Shown: positions 30,770 through 49,763, numbered from the stretch's first letter. The stretch: DNA of 64,000 nucleotides from Halomonas sp. YLGW01 (GCF_014840935.1 NZ_CP062005.1:186001-250000); one strand, 5' to 3'. The notes: generated by a model not told the origin, from the letters alone. Numbers and translations: made by a program.

Positions 30770-30798
30770 TTGTCAGGCAGGGGTGCTTTCGCTATGAT
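30770..30798 (+). promoter_or_regulatory. Promoter for tRNA-Trp-secE-nusG
   Basis: TTGTCA (30770-30775), 17-bp spacer, TATGAT (30793-30798), located between the previous terminator and tRNA-Trp. Confidence 0.65.
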
Positions 30799-30853
30799 GG
30801 CGCCCGCTGTTCACGGGATGCCTGCAAAGGGTATTCGGTGAAAGCGTTGATAC

Positions 30854-30929
<76 letters not shown>

Positions 30930-31000
30930 GTCTTCCCCAGGCTGGTGATATCTCATATTTTTCATGTTTCGATTGCTGCACCCTGAGGAGTCTCGTTCGC

Positions 31001-31369
31001 ATGAAACAAAACGCCGAGGTGCAGGAGTCGCGCCACGACGGGCTCAGGTGGGCGGTTGTCGTCTCTCTGGTAGTCGTTGCCGTTGTCGGTAACTCTTATT
31101 TCGCCGATCAGGCTCTGCTCTATCGTGTGCTGGGCGTCGTTGCCTTGTGTGCGGGTGCCGCTGGTGTGGCGCTGACCACCACCAAGGGGCGCAATCTCCT
31201 GGAGCTGGCCCGCAGTGCGCGCAAGGAAATTCAGCGCGTCGTCTGGCCGACCCGCCAAGAAACCATCCAGACCACCGCGATCGTGATGGTGGCGGTGCTG
31301 GTGGTTGGTCTGATGCTGTGGCTGATTGATACCCTTCTTGGCTGGGCGATGTCCGGCGTCATTGGTTAG
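31001..31369 (+). CDS. secE: Preprotein translocase subunit SecE
   Basis: Clamps SecY in the inner-membrane translocon. It is 122 residues with three hydrophobic segments (about 18-36, 43-60 and 93-115) and the conserved amphipathic [13 protein letters not shown] helix before the last one. The start is the ATG at 31001, with GAGGAG 10 bp upstream; upstream in-frame codons fall inside tRNA-Trp. Its partner secY is at 56924. Confidence 0.96.
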   Translation: MKQNAEVQESRHDGLRWAVVVSLVVVAVVGNSYFADQALLYRVLGVVALCAGAAGVALTTTKGRNLLELARSARKEIQRVVWPTRQETIQTTAIVMVAVLVVGLMLWLIDTLLGWAMSGVIG

Positions 31370-31377
31370 GAGATTCC

Positions 31378-31911
31378 ATGTCCAAGCGTTGGTATGTCGT
31401 GCATGCCTACTCCAGCTTCGAAAAGCATGTCATGCGCTCGCTCATCGAGCGCGTGAAGATGTATGGCATGGAAGATCGCTTCGGCGAGATTCTGGTGCCG
31501 ACCGAAGAAGTGGTCGAGATGCGCGACGGCAAGCGCCGCAAGAGTGAGCGCAAGTTCTATCCCGGCTATGTGCTGGTCGAGATGGAGATGGACGACGCGA
31601 CCTGGCATCTGGTTAATGAGACGCCGCGGGTGCTGGGCTTTATCGGCGGCACCAAGGAAAAGCCGGCGCCGATCAGTCAGAAAGAGGCCGATGCCATTCT
31701 GCGTCGTGTCCAGGACGGCACCGACAAGCCGCGGCCGAAGACCGTCTTCGAGCCGGGTCAGTCTGTGCGCGTCATCGATGGCCCCTTCGCCGACTTCAAT
31801 GGGGTGGTCGAAGAGGTCAACTACGAGAAGAGTCGCGTCCAGGTCAGCGTGCTGATCTTCGGTCGGGCGACCCCTGTCGAGCTCGAATTTTCCCAGGTCG
31901 AGAAGGACTGA
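31378..31911 (+). CDS. nusG: Transcription elongation/antitermination factor NusG
   Basis: Contacts the RNA polymerase clamp through its N-terminal domain and Rho or S10 through its KOW domain. It is 177 residues, with [15 protein letters not shown] at the start, [10 protein letters not shown], and the KOW domain from about 125 ([21 protein letters not shown]). It lies 8 bp after secE. NusG, S10 and the boxA elements of the rrn operon belong to the same antitermination complex. Confidence 0.97.
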   Translation: MSKRWYVVHAYSSFEKHVMRSLIERVKMYGMEDRFGEILVPTEEVVEMRDGKRRKSERKFYPGYVLVEMEMDDATWHLVNETPRVLGFIGGTKEKPAPISQKEADAILRRVQDGTDKPRPKTVFEPGQSVRVIDGPFADFNGVVEEVNYEKSRVQVSVLIFGRATPVELEFSQVEKD

Positions 31912-31922
31912 TTCTCGGCCTC

Positions 31923-31954
31923 GGCGCGCGATCGCCTCGGCGTGATCGCGCGCC
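31923..31954 (+). other. Strong hairpin between nusG and rplK
   Basis: A perfect 11-bp GC-rich stem, GGCGCGCGATC (31923-31933) with GATCGCGCGCC (31944-31954), lies 12 bp after the nusG stop. There is no T-run. It could be a processing site or part of the rplK leader, where L1 acts in E. coli. Confidence 0.5.
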
Positions 31955-32039
31955 TGTGTGATCAAGCAGTAACCAGGTCGCTCAGGCGGCCATTCAACCG
32001 GGGAGCCGCAAGGCGCTTGCACCCAACTGGAGTCCTATC

Positions 32040-32471
32040 ATGGCCAAGAAAGTACAGGCTTACATCAAGCTGCAGGTCGCAGCTGGTAAAGCTAACCCGA
32101 GTCCTCCCGTGGGCCCCGCGCTGGGTCAGCACGGCGTCAATATCATGGAGTTCTGTAAGGCGTTCAACGCCGAGACCCAGGATATCGAGCCGGGCCTGCC
32201 GACGCCGGTCGTCATCACCGTCTACTCCGACCGCAGCTTCACCTTCATCACCAAGACGCCGCCCGCCGCCGTCCTGCTGAAGAAGGCCGCTGGCATCAAG
32301 TCCGGCTCTGGTGAGCCGAACAAGACCAAGGTCGGTACCGTGACCCGCGAGCAGCTCGAAGAGATCGCCAAGACCAAGGAGCCGGATCTGACGGCTGCTG
32401 ATCTTGATGCCGCGGTGCGTACCATTGCCGGTAGCGCCCGCAGCATGGGCCTCAACGTGGAGGGTCTCTGA
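32040..32471 (+). CDS. rplK: 50S ribosomal protein L11
   Basis: Part of the GTPase-associated centre and needed for RelA activation. It is 143 residues. The N-terminal domain has the proline-rich [15 protein letters not shown], the thiostrepton-site helix. The RNA-binding C-terminal domain has [15 protein letters not shown]. It is followed by rplA after 2 bp, a coupled pair controlled by L1 in E. coli. Confidence 0.98.
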   Translation: MAKKVQAYIKLQVAAGKANPSPPVGPALGQHGVNIMEFCKAFNAETQDIEPGLPTPVVITVYSDRSFTFITKTPPAAVLLKKAAGIKSGSGEPNKTKVGTVTREQLEEIAKTKEPDLTAADLDAAVRTIAGSARSMGLNVEGL

Positions 32472-32473
32472 TC

Positions 32474-33166
32474 ATGGCTAAACTGTCCAAGCGCGCTCTG
32501 AAGATCAAAGAGCAAGTCGACGCTACCAAGGTCTACTCCCTGGAAGACGCCGTGGCACTGCTCAACGAGCTGTCCACCGTCAAGTTCAAGGAATCCCTGG
32601 ACGTGGCCATCAACCTGGGCGTTGATCCGCGGAAATCCGACCAGGTCGTGCGTGGCGCTACCGTCATGCCCAACGGTACCGGCAAGGATGTTCGCGTCGC
32701 CGTGTTCACCCAGGGTGCCAACGTTGATGCCGCCAAGGAAGCCGGTGCCGATATCGTCGGCATGGACGACCTGGCCGAGCAGGTCAAGAAAGGCCAGCTC
32801 GACTTCGATGTGGTCATCGCCTCGCCGGACGCCATGCGCGTCGTCGGTCAGCTGGGTCAGATTCTCGGCCCGCGTGGCCTGATGCCGAACCCGAAGGTCG
32901 GTACAGTGACCCCTGACGTTGCGACTGCGGTCAAGAACGCCAAGGCCGGTCAGGTGCGTTTCCGTACCGACAAGAACGGCATCATCCACACTACTCTGGG
33001 TAAGGTGGATTTCGCGGCTGACGATATCCGCGGCAACCTGGAAGCGCTGGTCGCTGACCTCAAGCGTCTCAAGCCCAGCACTTCCAAGGGTGTGTATTTC
33101 AAGAAGCTGACCCTGTCCACCACCATGGGTCCGGGTCTGACCGTCGATCACTCCGCATTCGCGTGA
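32474..33166 (+). CDS. rplA: 50S ribosomal protein L1
   Basis: The L1-stalk protein that moves deacylated tRNA out of the E site, and the translational repressor of its own operon in E. coli. It is 230 residues, of normal length, with [15 protein letters not shown] in the middle and the C-terminal TMGPGLTVD. The 2-bp spacing after rplK supports coupling. Confidence 0.98.
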   Translation: MAKLSKRALKIKEQVDATKVYSLEDAVALLNELSTVKFKESLDVAINLGVDPRKSDQVVRGATVMPNGTGKDVRVAVFTQGANVDAAKEAGADIVGMDDLAEQVKKGQLDFDVVIASPDAMRVVGQLGQILGPRGLMPNPKVGTVTPDVATAVKNAKAGQVRFRTDKNGIIHTTLGKVDFAADDIRGNLEALVADLKRLKPSTSKGVYFKKLTLSTTMGPGLTVDHSAFA

Positions 33167-33423
33167 TCGACGCAGCCAAAGATACTTTGCGGTCCCCATC
33201 CTTCCTCGTGAAGGCCGGGGCGCCGTCAAAGACCGCAGGTGTTGCCCCTCGCATGCGAGGGGCGGCTTAATCTCCCTCCGGGGAAGCCTGCGCAGATGGT
33301 GTGGCCGCCAGTCACTGGTGTGCACCATCACCCAAGCCTCCTCGCCATTAGGTGAGGGGAGATGGTAACCCCCGGGACACAGAGGCGTGAGTCTTTGCGT
33401 CCCGGCACGAAGGAGTGATCACT
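33167..33423 (+). promoter_or_regulatory. rplJL leader (L10 leader type)
   Basis: A 257-bp structured region between rplA and rplJ. It contains a perfect stem GCCCCTCGC/GCGAGGGGC-like hairpin (about 33243-33262), a longer fold around 33190-33235, and GATGGTGTGG/CCATCACCC-type pairings near 33295-33335. In E. coli the L10-(L12)4 complex binds the leader at this position to repress translation. The assignment is by position and fold-richness, not by covariation. Confidence 0.6.
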
Positions 33424-33927
33424 GTGCCACTAGCTCTCGAAGGCAAGAAGGCAATTGTTGCCGAGGTCAGTGAGGCCGCTAAGGACGCTCTCTCCGTCGT
33501 AGTTGCCGATTCTCGCGGTGTGGCCGTTAGTGCCATGACCGACCTGCGCAAGCAGGCGCGCGAGAATGGCGTGCAGATCCGTGTTGTCCGCAACACCCTG
33601 GCACGCCGCGCCCTGTCCGGAACTCCCTGGGAGATTCTGGACGAGACCTTCTCCGGTCCGACCATGCTGGCCTTCTCCTACGAGCATCCGGGCGCAGCCG
33701 CCCGCCTGTTCAAGGAGTTCGCCAAGGGTCAGAAGGACTTCGAAGTCAAGGCGCTGGCATACGAAGGCGAGTTCATCCCGGCTTCCGATCTTGACCGTCT
33801 GGCCACGCTGCCGACCCGCGATGAGGCGATCGCCAAGCTGATGTCCGTCATGAAGGAAGCTTCTGCCGGTAAGCTGGTTCGTACTCTCGCTGCGCTGCGC
33901 GATCAGAAGGAAGAAGCGGCCGCCTGA
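33424..33927 (+). CDS. rplJ: 50S ribosomal protein L10
   Basis: Base of the L7/L12 stalk. It is 167 residues from a GTG start at 33424, giving [17 protein letters not shown], which aligns with E. coli [23 protein letters not shown] at 33410-33415 is 8 bp upstream; an in-frame GTG at 33415 overlaps that site and is rejected. [11 protein letters not shown] and [18 protein letters not shown] are conserved. Confidence 0.97.
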   Translation: MPLALEGKKAIVAEVSEAAKDALSVVVADSRGVAVSAMTDLRKQARENGVQIRVVRNTLARRALSGTPWEILDETFSGPTMLAFSYEHPGAAARLFKEFAKGQKDFEVKALAYEGEFIPASDLDRLATLPTRDEAIAKLMSVMKEASAGKLVRTLAALRDQKEEAAA

Positions 33928-34019
33928 TTGGCGCGCTTCTCCTGATAGCCTGAACCGACCATTGAATCATGAGCACTTGGTCCCCTGGCCGAGGCTCCGC
34001 AAAGTCTAGGAAATTGAAC

Positions 34020-34391
34020 ATGGCACTGACCAAAGAAGACATCATCAACGCCGTCGCCGACATGTCCGTCATGGAAGTGGCTGAGCTGATCGAAGCGATG
34101 GAAGAGAAGTTCGGCGTGAGCGCGGCTGCTGCCGTCGTCGCCGGCCCGGGTGGCGCTGACGCCGCTGCTGAAGAAGAGCAGACTGAATTTGACCTGGTGC
34201 TGACCGGCGCTGGCGACAAGAAAGTCAACGTCATCAAGGCCGTCCGCGAGATCACTGGTCTCGGCCTGAAGGAAGCCAAGGGTGCCGTCGACGGCGCGCC
34301 GGCGACCATCAAGGAAGCGATGTCCAAGGACGACGCTGAAGAAGCGAAGAAGAAGCTGGAAGAAGCCGGCGCGAGCGTGGAGCTCAAGTAA
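34020..34391 (+). CDS. rplL: 50S ribosomal protein L7/L12
   Basis: A multicopy stalk protein that recruits translation factors. It is 123 residues: an N-terminal dimerisation helix, an Ala/Gly-rich acidic hinge (about 36-54), and the conserved C-terminal domain with [21 protein letters not shown]. The ATG at 34020 gives the expected MALTKEDII. Confidence 0.98.
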   Translation: MALTKEDIINAVADMSVMEVAELIEAMEEKFGVSAAAAVVAGPGGADAAAEEEQTEFDLVLTGAGDKKVNVIKAVREITGLGLKEAKGAVDGAPATIKEAMSKDDAEEAKKKLEEAGASVELK

Positions 34392-34431
34392 TTCTTGTGC
34401 CCACGGCTTCACGCGCTGCGTAAGCTTCCAC

Positions 34432-34466
34432 GGCTGGTGGCGGGCTTCCCGCTACCGGCCTTTTTC
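34432..34466 (+). terminator. rplL-rpoB attenuator
   Basis: GGCTGGTGGCGGG (34432-34444) pairs with CCCGCTACCGGCC (34448-34460), then five Ts. It stands 40 bp after rplL and about 160 bp before rpoB. In E. coli a partial terminator at this place lowers rpoBC expression relative to rplJL. Confidence 0.8.
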
Positions 34467-34625
34467 TGTTGTTACTAGCCGCCCGCATTCAATGCGCCGC
34501 CGCTAGCCGAATTCCGACGGCGAGCTTCCACGAGGGGGCTTGCCGTCAGCGCCTGACGGGACCCATCCCGTCGGGTGGCGCCGACACGCATCGGTCACCC
34601 ATGGTGAACAAGCTGGGGAATACAG

Positions 34626-38702
<4,077 letters not shown>

Positions 38703-38822
38703 GCACCCGGGACTTGAGTCAGTACTGGCGACAGTACTCACGACAGTGCTCGAGAAAGATGGTCCGCGGGGGCGGGCAGTACGCCGCCCCCGCCTATGAC
38801 AACTCCGCAACGGAGCCGACCT

Positions 38823-43040
<4,218 letters not shown>

Positions 43041-43053
43041 CCGGAGCCTGCTC

Positions 43054-43081
43054 AAGATCGGCGCCTCATGGCGCCGGTCTT
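43054..43081 (+). terminator. Hairpin after rpoC overlapping the str promoter
   Basis: AAGATCGGCGCC (43054-43065) pairs with GGCGCCGGTCTT (43070-43081) around TCAT. Its last bases are part of the -35 box of the rpsL promoter. The T-run is short. Confidence 0.55.
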
Positions 43082-43108
43082 GACGCCGATCGCTCCGAGA
43101 CAGTAGAA
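43080..43108 (+). promoter_or_regulatory. str operon promoter
   Basis: TTGACG (43080-43085), 17-bp spacer, TAGAAT (43103-43108), about 80 bp before rpsL. Confidence 0.7.
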
Positions 43109-43190
43109 TGCGCAGCCTTTAATAGTGGGGTGGGTACGCCCGCGCTCGCTATCGAAAGGCCAAGGCAACCATTGGAGTCAGCTACAGACC

Positions 43191-43565
43191 ATGGCAACTA
43201 TCAACCAGCTCGTGCGCAAGCCGCGCAAGCGTCCCGTCGTCAAGAGCGACGTGCCGGCGCTGCAGGCCTGCCCGCAACGTCGCGGGGTTTGCACCCGCGT
43301 TTACACCACTACCCCGAAGAAGCCGAACTCCGCACTGCGTAAGGTGTGCCGTGTTCGTCTGACCAACGGGTACGAGGTCTCCTCCTACATCGGTGGTGAG
43401 GGTCACAACCTGCAGGAACACTCTGTCGTGCTGATTCGCGGCGGCCGAGTGAAGGACTTGCCGGGTGTGCGTTATCACACCGTCCGCGGCGCTCTCGACA
43501 CCTCCGGTGTCCAGAACCGTAAGCAGGGCCGTTCCAAGTACGGCACCAAGCGTCCGAAGTCCTAA
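43191..43565 (+). CDS. rpsL: 30S ribosomal protein S12
   Basis: A decoding-centre protein of 124 residues. [13 protein letters not shown] (Lys43/44) and GGRVKDLPG (Lys88, and Asp89 that is methylthiolated in E. coli) are the streptomycin-sensitive wild type. The ATG at 43191 gives [13 protein letters not shown]; in-frame codons upstream are in the leader. Confidence 0.98.
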   Translation: MATINQLVRKPRKRPVVKSDVPALQACPQRRGVCTRVYTTTPKKPNSALRKVCRVRLTNGYEVSSYIGGEGHNLQEHSVVLIRGGRVKDLPGVRYHTVRGALDTSGVQNRKQGRSKYGTKRPKS

Positions 43566-43695
43566 GGGACGCTCGACGCCGGAACGCCACATACCAAATT
43601 GCATCGGTCTGATAAGAGTAAGGTCGAGCGTCGCGGGCGAGTCCCGTGCCAGTCTCGGGTTTACCTGAAGGACCCCTTAGTTTTGAGGGCTTATC

Positions 43696-44166
43696 ATGCC
43701 TAGAAGAAGAGTTGCTGCGAAGCGCGAAATCCTCCCGGATCCGAAGTTCGGAAGCGAGCGCCTGGCAAAGTTCATGAACCACCTCATGATCAGCGGCAAG
43801 AAGTCTGTAGCTGAACGTATCGTCTATGGCGCCCTGGACCGTGTGTCCGAGCGCAGCAATGATGACCCGCTGGAGATCTTCGACAAGGCGCTGGAAACCA
43901 TCCAGCCCATGGTCGAGGTGAAATCTCGTCGTGTCGGTGGTGCTACCTACCAGGTGCCCGTGGAAGTCCGTCCCTCACGCCGTCAGGCGCTGGCCATGCG
44001 CTGGCTGGCCGACGCTGCTCGTAACCGTGGTGAAAAGACCATGGTGCAGCGTCTGGCCGGTGAGATGCTCGATGCCGCCGAAGGCAAGGGCTCGGCCGTG
44101 AAGAAGCGCGAAGACGTGCACCGCATGGCGGAGGCCAACAAGGCCTTCTCGCACTACCGCTTCTAA
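43696..44166 (+). CDS. rpsG: 30S ribosomal protein S7
   Basis: Primary binder of the 16S 3' major domain; it represses the str operon in E. coli. It is 156 residues: [21 protein letters not shown] start, [18 protein letters not shown] in the middle, and [15 protein letters not shown] end. The 130-bp gap from rpsL may hold the S7 operator. Confidence 0.98.
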   Translation: MPRRRVAAKREILPDPKFGSERLAKFMNHLMISGKKSVAERIVYGALDRVSERSNDDPLEIFDKALETIQPMVEVKSRRVGGATYQVPVEVRPSRRQALAMRWLADAARNRGEKTMVQRLAGEMLDAAEGKGSAVKKREDVHRMAEANKAFSHYRF

Positions 44167-44229
44167 GCAGGCTTCGCAACACGAGGCGCCTATATGTCTG
44201 GGCGCCTCCAACCAACGGGGAATTCCATC

Positions 44230-46350
44230 GTGGCACGTAAGACACCGCTTAAGCGTTACCGTAATATCGGTATCGTTGCCCACGTCGACGCCGGGAAGAC
44301 CACCACTACCGAGCGTGTCCTGTTCTACACCGGCCTGTCCCACAAGGTCGGCGAGGTCCATGATGGCGCAGCCACCATGGACTGGATGCAGCAGGAGCAG
44401 GAGCGTGGTATCACCATCACCTCCGCGGCGACCACCTGCTTCTGGCAGGGCATGAACAAGCAGTTCGATGAGCACCGCATCAACATCATCGACACCCCGG
44501 GACACGTTGACTTCACCATCGAAGTCGAACGTTCCCTGCGTGTGCTCGACGGTGCGGTCGTCGTGCTGTGTGGTAGCTCCGGTGTGCAGCCGCAGACCGA
44601 GACCGTCTGGCGCCAGGCCAACAAGTACGAAGTTCCGCGTATGGTGTTCGTCAACAAGATGGACCGTGCCGGCGCCGACTTCTTCATGGTCCTCGACCAG
44701 CTGAAGACCCGCCTGAACGCCAATGCGGTGCCGATCCAGATCAACTGGGGCGCCGAGGACGAGTTCAAGGGCGTCGTCGATCTGCTGCAGATGAAGGCGA
44801 TCCTGTGGGACGAAGACAACCACGGCATGAACTATGACCTGGTTGACATCCCGGCCGAGCTCCAGGAGACCGCCGAGAAGTACCGCGAAGAGATGGTCGA
44901 AGCCGCCGCCGAGGCCTCCGAAGAGCTGATGGACAAGTACCTCGAAGAGGGCGAGCTGTCCATCGAGGAGATCAAGGCCGGTCTGCGTCGTCGTACCCTC
45001 GACAACGAAATCGTCCTGGTGACCTGTGGCTCCGCGTTCAAGAACAAGGGCGTGCAGGCCGTGCTGGATGGCGTCATCGAGTACATGCCGTCACCCACCG
45101 AGGTCAAGGCCATCGAGGGTGAGCTGGACGACAAGGACGGCACCATCGCGACCCGTGAGGCCGATGACAGTGCGCCCTTCGCCGCGCTGGCCTTCAAGAT
45201 CGCCACCGACCCGTTCGTTGGCACCCTGACCTTCATCCGTGTGTATTCCGGGGTCTTGAAGTCTGGCGACAGCGTCTTCAACTCTGTGAAGAGCAAGAAG
45301 GAGCGTGTCGGTCGTATCGTCCAGATGCACTCCAACTCTCGCGAAGAGATCAAGGAAGTCCTGGCCGGCGACATCGCCGCCTGCATCGGCCTGAAGGATG
45401 TCACCACCGGTGATACCCTGTGCGACCTGACCGACAAGATCGTGCTCGAGCGCATGGAGTTCCCGGATCCGGTGATCTCGGTCGCCGTTGAGCCGAAGTC
45501 CAAGGCCGACCAGGAGAAGATGGGCGTCGCCCTCGGCAAGCTGGCTCAGGAGGATCCGTCCTTCCAGGTCAAGACCGACGAGGAAACCGGCCAGACCATC
45601 ATCTCCGGCATGGGTGAGCTGCACCTCGACATCATCGTTGACCGCATGCGTCGCGAGTTCAAGGTCGATGCCAACATCGGCAAGCCGCAGGTCGCCTATC
45701 GCGAGACCATCCGTCACAGCGTCGAACAGGAAGGCAAGTTTGTTCGTCAGTCAGGCGGCCGCGGTCAGTTCGGTCATGTGTATCTGCGCATCGAACCGCT
45801 GACCGAGGAAGACAAGGGCGACGACGAGGAGATGCACTTCAAGTTTTCGTCCGAGATCGTCGGCGGCGTGGTTCCGAAGGAATACGTGCCTGCTGTCGAG
45901 AAAGGGGCCTATGAACAGCTGCAGAACGGTGTCATCGCGGGTTACCCGATGATCGACGTCAAGGTCACGCTGTACGATGGTTCCTACCATGACGTGGACT
46001 CTAACGAGACCGCGTTCAAGATCGCTTCTTCCATGGCGATCAAAGAAGGTGCCAAGAAGGCCAAGGCCGTGCTGCTGGAGCCGATGATGAAGGTCGAAGT
46101 CGTGACCCCCGAGGAATTCATGGGTGACGTCATGGGCGATCTTAACCGTCGTCGCGGTCTGGTGCAGGGCATGGATGATACTTCCTCCGGGAAGACCATC
46201 CGCGCAATGGTGCCGCTGGCTGAGATGTTCGGTTACGCAACCGATCTACGTTCTCAGACCCAGGGCCGTGCAAGCTACTCCATGGAGTTTGCGAAGTACG
46301 ACGAGGCGCCCTCCAGCATCGTGGAAGCCGTCATCAACCAGAACGGTTAA
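44230..46350 (+). CDS. fusA: Elongation factor G
   Basis: Translocase GTPase of 706 residues from a GTG at 44230 ([13 protein letters not shown]), with GGGGAA upstream. The G motifs [21 protein letters not shown] and NKMDR are intact, as are the domain IV loop and the fusidic-acid region. It is the only fusA in the window and is placed between rpsG and tuf. Confidence 0.98.
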   Translation: MARKTPLKRYRNIGIVAHVDAGKTTTTERVLFYTGLSHKVGEVHDGAATMDWMQQEQERGITITSAATTCFWQGMNKQFDEHRINIIDTPGHVDFTIEVERSLRVLDGAVVVLCGSSGVQPQTETVWRQANKYEVPRMVFVNKMDRAGADFFMVLDQLKTRLNANAVPIQINWGAEDEFKGVVDLLQMKAILWDEDNHGMNYDLVDIPAELQETAEKYREEMVEAAAEASEELMDKYLEEGELSIEEIKAGLRRRTLDNEIVLVTCGSAFKNKGVQAVLDGVIEYMPSPTEVKAIEGELDDKDGTIATREADDSAPFAALAFKIATDPFVGTLTFIRVYSGVLKSGDSVFNSVKSKKERVGRIVQMHSNSREEIKEVLAGDIAACIGLKDVTTGDTLCDLTDKIVLERMEFPDPVISVAVEPKSKADQEKMGVALGKLAQEDPSFQVKTDEETGQTIISGMGELHLDIIVDRMRREFKVDANIGKPQVAYRETIRHSVEQEGKFVRQSGGRGQFGHVYLRIEPLTEEDKGDDEEMHFKFSSEIVGGVVPKEYVPAVEKGAYEQLQNGVIAGYPMIDVKVTLYDGSYHDVDSNETAFKIASSMAIKEGAKKAKAVLLEPMMKVEVVTPEEFMGDVMGDLNRRRGLVQGMDDTSSGKTIRAMVPLAEMFGYATDLRSQTQGRASYSMEFAKYDEAPSSIVEAVINQNG

Positions 46351-46379
46351 CCGTTAGCTAACGTAAAGAGGTTATAGCA

Positions 46380-47573
46380 GTGGCTAAGGAAAAATTCGAA
46401 CGTTCCAAACCGCATATCAACGTCGGCACCATCGGTCACGTTGACCACGGCAAGACCACGCTGACCGCGGCCCTGACCCGCGTTTCTGCAGAAGTCTTCG
46501 GTGGCGACGCTCGTGCGTTCGACTCCATCGACAACGCCCCGGAAGAGCGTGAGCGCGGTATCACCATCTCCACCGCTCACGTGGAATACCAGTCCGAAGA
46601 GCGTCACTACGCGCACGTCGACTGCCCGGGTCACGCTGACTACGTCAAGAACATGATCACCGGTGCTGCCCAGATGGACGGCGCTATCCTGGTCTGTTCC
46701 GCTGCCGACGGCCCCATGCCGCAGACTCGCGAGCACATCCTGCTCTCGCGTCAGGTCGGTGTGCCGTTCATCGTCGTGTTCCTGAACAAGGCCGACATGG
46801 TCGACGACGAAGAGCTGCTCGAGCTGGTCGAGATGGAAGTGCGTGAACTCCTGAGCGAGTACGACTTCCCGGGTGACGACACCCCGATCATCATCGGCTC
46901 TGCGCTGATGGCCCTGGAAGGCAAGGACGACAACGGCATGGGTACCACCGCCGTTGCCAACCTGATCAAGGCCCTGGACGCGTATATTCCGGAGCCGGAG
47001 CGCGCTATCGATCAGCCGTTCCTGATGCCGATCGAGGACGTGTTCTCCATCTCCGGCCGCGGTACCGTTGTGACCGGTCGTGTCGAGCGTGGCGTCGTCA
47101 AGGCGGGCGAAGAAGTCGAGATCGTCGGCCTCAAGGACACCGTCAAGACCACCGTTACCGGTGTCGAGATGTTCCGCAAGCTGCTCGACGAAGGTCGTGC
47201 TGGCGAGAACGTCGGCGCCCTGCTGCGTGGCACCAAGCGTGACGACGTCGAGCGTGGCCAGGTCCTGGCCAAGCCGGGTACCATCACTCCGCACACCGTT
47301 TTCGAAGCCGAAATCTACGTGCTGTCCAAGGACGAGGGTGGTCGTCACACTCCGTTCTTCAAGGGCTACCGTCCGCAGTTCTACTTCCGTACCACCGATG
47401 TGACCGGTACCTGTGAGCTGCCGGAAGGCGTCGAGATGGTGATGCCGGGTGACAACGTCAAGATGACCGTCACCCTGATCGCACCGATCGCCATGGAAGA
47501 CGGCCTGCGCTTCGCCGTTCGCGAAGGCGGCCGTACCGTCGGCGCCGGTGTTGTCGCCAAGATCGTCAAGTAA
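46380..47573 (+). CDS. tuf: Elongation factor Tu
   Basis: Delivers aminoacyl-tRNA. It is 397 residues from a GTG at 46380 ([16 protein letters not shown]). The G motifs [19 protein letters not shown] and NKADM are present, as is the domain II/III sequence ending VVAKIVK. It is the last gene of the str operon. The usual second copy after tRNA-Thr is missing (see findings). Confidence 0.98.
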   Translation: MAKEKFERSKPHINVGTIGHVDHGKTTLTAALTRVSAEVFGGDARAFDSIDNAPEERERGITISTAHVEYQSEERHYAHVDCPGHADYVKNMITGAAQMDGAILVCSAADGPMPQTREHILLSRQVGVPFIVVFLNKADMVDDEELLELVEMEVRELLSEYDFPGDDTPIIIGSALMALEGKDDNGMGTTAVANLIKALDAYIPEPERAIDQPFLMPIEDVFSISGRGTVVTGRVERGVVKAGEEVEIVGLKDTVKTTVTGVEMFRKLLDEGRAGENVGALLRGTKRDDVERGQVLAKPGTITPHTVFEAEIYVLSKDEGGRHTPFFKGYRPQFYFRTTDVTGTCELPEGVEMVMPGDNVKMTVTLIAPIAMEDGLRFAVREGGRTVGAGVVAKIVK

Positions 47574-47596
47574 GCCTTAGGCTCACCCGATGATCG

Positions 47597-47624
47597 AAGG
47601 GGGCTCCTGCGGGAGCCCCCTTTC
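47597..47624 (+). terminator. str operon terminator
   Basis: AAGGGGGCTCC (47597-47607) pairs with GGAGCCCCCTT (47612-47622) around a 4-base loop, with Ts after it. Confidence 0.88.
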
Positions 47625-47646
47625 TGCGCATGTTGTCTCCCAGGGT

Positions 47647-47675
47647 TTGACTCTGTGAGGCTGCATGCCTATAAT
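47647..47675 (+). promoter_or_regulatory. S10 operon promoter
   Basis: TTGACT (47647-47652), 17-bp spacer, and a consensus TATAAT (47670-47675). The start would be near 47682, so the leader is only about 58 nt. It holds a small GACGGC/GCCGTC hairpin (47700-47715). Confidence 0.8.
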
Positions 47676-47739
47676 GCGCATCCTTTGAATGCGTGGGTAG
47701 ACGGCTCGCGCCGTCGACATCCATTGGAGTTTAGGGCAA

Positions 47740-48051
47740 ATGCAGAACCAGAAGATTCGCATTCGGTTGAAGGCGTTCGATCATCGCCTGATTGACCAGT
47801 CCGCCGCGGAGATCGTTGAGACCGCCAAGCGTACCGGTGCTCAGGTGCGTGGTCCGATCCCGCTGCCGACCAATCGTGAGCGCTACACCATCCTGGTCTC
47901 TCCGCACGTCAACAAGGACGCGCGTGACCAGTATGAGATCCGTACTCACAAGCGTGTGCTCGACATCGTCGAACCCACCGAAAAGACCGTTGATGCACTG
48001 ATGAAGCTCGACCTCGCCGCCGGCGTGGACGTGCAAATCAAACTCGACTGA
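47740..48051 (+). CDS. rpsJ: 30S ribosomal protein S10 (NusE)
   Basis: A 103-residue 30S head protein that also forms the NusB-S10 complex on boxA during antitermination. [13 protein letters not shown] and [25 protein letters not shown] are conserved. TTGGAG precedes the ATG. Confidence 0.98.
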   Translation: MQNQKIRIRLKAFDHRLIDQSAAEIVETAKRTGAQVRGPIPLPTNRERYTILVSPHVNKDARDQYEIRTHKRVLDIVEPTEKTVDALMKLDLAAGVDVQIKLD

Positions 48052-48191
48052 GACCTCACTAGACACTCACGGTCGCCGCTCATCGAGCAGCCGCCGTCAC
48101 GCCGGGATGGCGTCACACAATGTGCTAGTGGAATGCTCTGGAAAGGGCAGCCATAGCGGGTGATAGCCCCGTACACTATAGGAGACTGAAC

Positions 48192-48830
48192 ATGACTATC
48201 GGTTTGGTCGGTAAGAAGGCCGGGATGACCCGTGTCTTCACCGAAGATGGCGCATCCGTGCCCGTAACCGTTATCGAAGTTGAGCCTAACCGCATTACGC
48301 GCGTTAAGACCGTCGACGTCGACGGCTACAGCGCCGTGCAGGTTACCTCTGGCTCACGCAAGGCCAAGCACCTGACCAAGGCGCAAGCTGGACAGTTTGC
48401 CAAGGCAGGTACCGAGGCCGGTCGTTCGCTGATGGAGTTCCGCCTCGCCGAAGGCGATGAGGCTCCGGAAGTGGGTGGCGAGCTCACCGTATCCCTCTTT
48501 GAAGCTGGTCAGAAGATCGATGTGACCGGCACCTCCAAGGGCAAGGGCTTCCAGGGCGCCGTCAAGCGCTGGAACTTCCGCACCCAAGACAACAGCCATG
48601 GTAACTCTCTGGCGCACCGCGCTCCGGGTTCCATCGGTATGTGTCAGACCCCGGGTCGCGTCTTCAAGGGCAAGAAAATGGCCGGTCAGATGGGCAACGT
48701 CCGCTGCACCGTGCAGAGCCTGGAAGTCGTGCGCGTCGACGCTGAACGCAACCTGCTGCTGATCAAGGGCGCCGTACCGGGTGCACCGGGCAGCGACGTT
48801 GTTGTTCGCAGTGCCGTGAAAGCTCGCTAA
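48192..48830 (+). CDS. rplC: 50S ribosomal protein L3
   Basis: An early-assembly protein near the peptidyl transferase centre. It is 212 residues: [20 protein letters not shown] start, then [12 protein letters not shown] and [20 protein letters not shown] with the glutamine region methylated in E. coli. A 140-bp spacer separates it from rpsJ. Confidence 0.98.
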   Translation: MTIGLVGKKAGMTRVFTEDGASVPVTVIEVEPNRITRVKTVDVDGYSAVQVTSGSRKAKHLTKAQAGQFAKAGTEAGRSLMEFRLAEGDEAPEVGGELTVSLFEAGQKIDVTGTSKGKGFQGAVKRWNFRTQDNSHGNSLAHRAPGSIGMCQTPGRVFKGKKMAGQMGNVRCTVQSLEVVRVDAERNLLLIKGAVPGAPGSDVVVRSAVKAR

Positions 48831-48844
48831 GGGGGTTTGATCCA

Positions 48845-49453
48845 ATGAATCTGAATCTTTCAGGTGCTAGTGCCGGCACGGTCGAAGTGTCCGACGCCAC
48901 CTTTGGCAAAGAATTCAACGAAGCGCTGGTTCACCAGGTCGTCACGGCCTATCTGGCCGGCGGTCGCCAAGGCACCCGCGCCCAGAAGAACCGTTCCGAC
49001 GTGCGTGGCGGCGGCAAGAAGCCGTGGCGCCAGAAGGGCACCGGTCGTGCCCGTGCCGGTACCATCCGCTCGCCGATCTGGCGTGCCGGCGGCGTGACCT
49101 TTGCGGCCCGTCCGCAGGACTACACTCAGAAGGTCAACCGCAAGATGTACCGGGCGGCGATTCGCTCGATCCTGTCTGAGCTGGTCCGTCAGGAGCGTCT
49201 GGTCGTCGTCGAAGACATCACCGTCGACGCGCCCAAGACCAAGCAGCTGACCGCCAAGCTCAAGGAGCTGGACCTGGAGAAGGCGCTGATCGTCACCGAA
49301 GAGGTCGACGAGAACCTTTACCTGGCCGCTCGCAACATCCCGCACGTGGATGTGGTGGACGTCGCTGCTGCCGATCCGGTGAGCCTGGTCGCCTTCGACA
49401 AGGTCCTGGTCACCGTCTCCGCCCTGCGCAAATTCGAGGAGAAGCTGGCATGA
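48845..49453 (+). CDS. rplD: 50S ribosomal protein L4
   Basis: Lines the exit tunnel; it represses the S10 operon in E. coli. It is 202 residues. The extended loop [21 protein letters not shown] (macrolide-contact region) is intact. The stop overlaps the rplW start (ATGA). Confidence 0.98.
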   Translation: MNLNLSGASAGTVEVSDATFGKEFNEALVHQVVTAYLAGGRQGTRAQKNRSDVRGGGKKPWRQKGTGRARAGTIRSPIWRAGGVTFAARPQDYTQKVNRKMYRAAIRSILSELVRQERLVVVEDITVDAPKTKQLTAKLKELDLEKALIVTEEVDENLYLAARNIPHVDVVDVAAADPVSLVAFDKVLVTVSALRKFEEKLA

Positions 49454-49746
49454 ACCAGGAACGCGTATTCAAGGTTCTGCTTGGTCCGCACATGACCGAG
49501 AAGGCCGCCTCCGCCGCCGAGAACAACCAGTACGTGTTCAAGGTGGCCTCTGACGCGACCAAGCCGGAAATCAAGCAGGCCGTCCAGGCGCTGTTCGGCA
49601 AGAAGGTTGATCGCGTACAGGTCCTGAACATCAAGGGCAAGACCAAGCGCACCGCCAATGGCTTGGGCCAGCGCAAGGGTTACCGCAAGGCGTATGTGAC
49701 CCTCGCCGCGGGTGAGACCCTTGAAGACTTCTCTGGCGCCGAATAA
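49450..49746 (+). CDS. rplW: 50S ribosomal protein L23
   Basis: A tunnel-exit protein that docks trigger factor and SRP. It is 98 residues, with [18 protein letters not shown] and [12 protein letters not shown]. It overlaps rplD by 4 bp. Confidence 0.98.
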   Translation: MNQERVFKVLLGPHMTEKAASAAENNQYVFKVASDATKPEIKQAVQALFGKKVDRVQVLNIKGKTKRTANGLGQRKGYRKAYVTLAAGETLEDFSGAE

Positions 49747-49763
49747 GGGCAGGAGTACGGATA

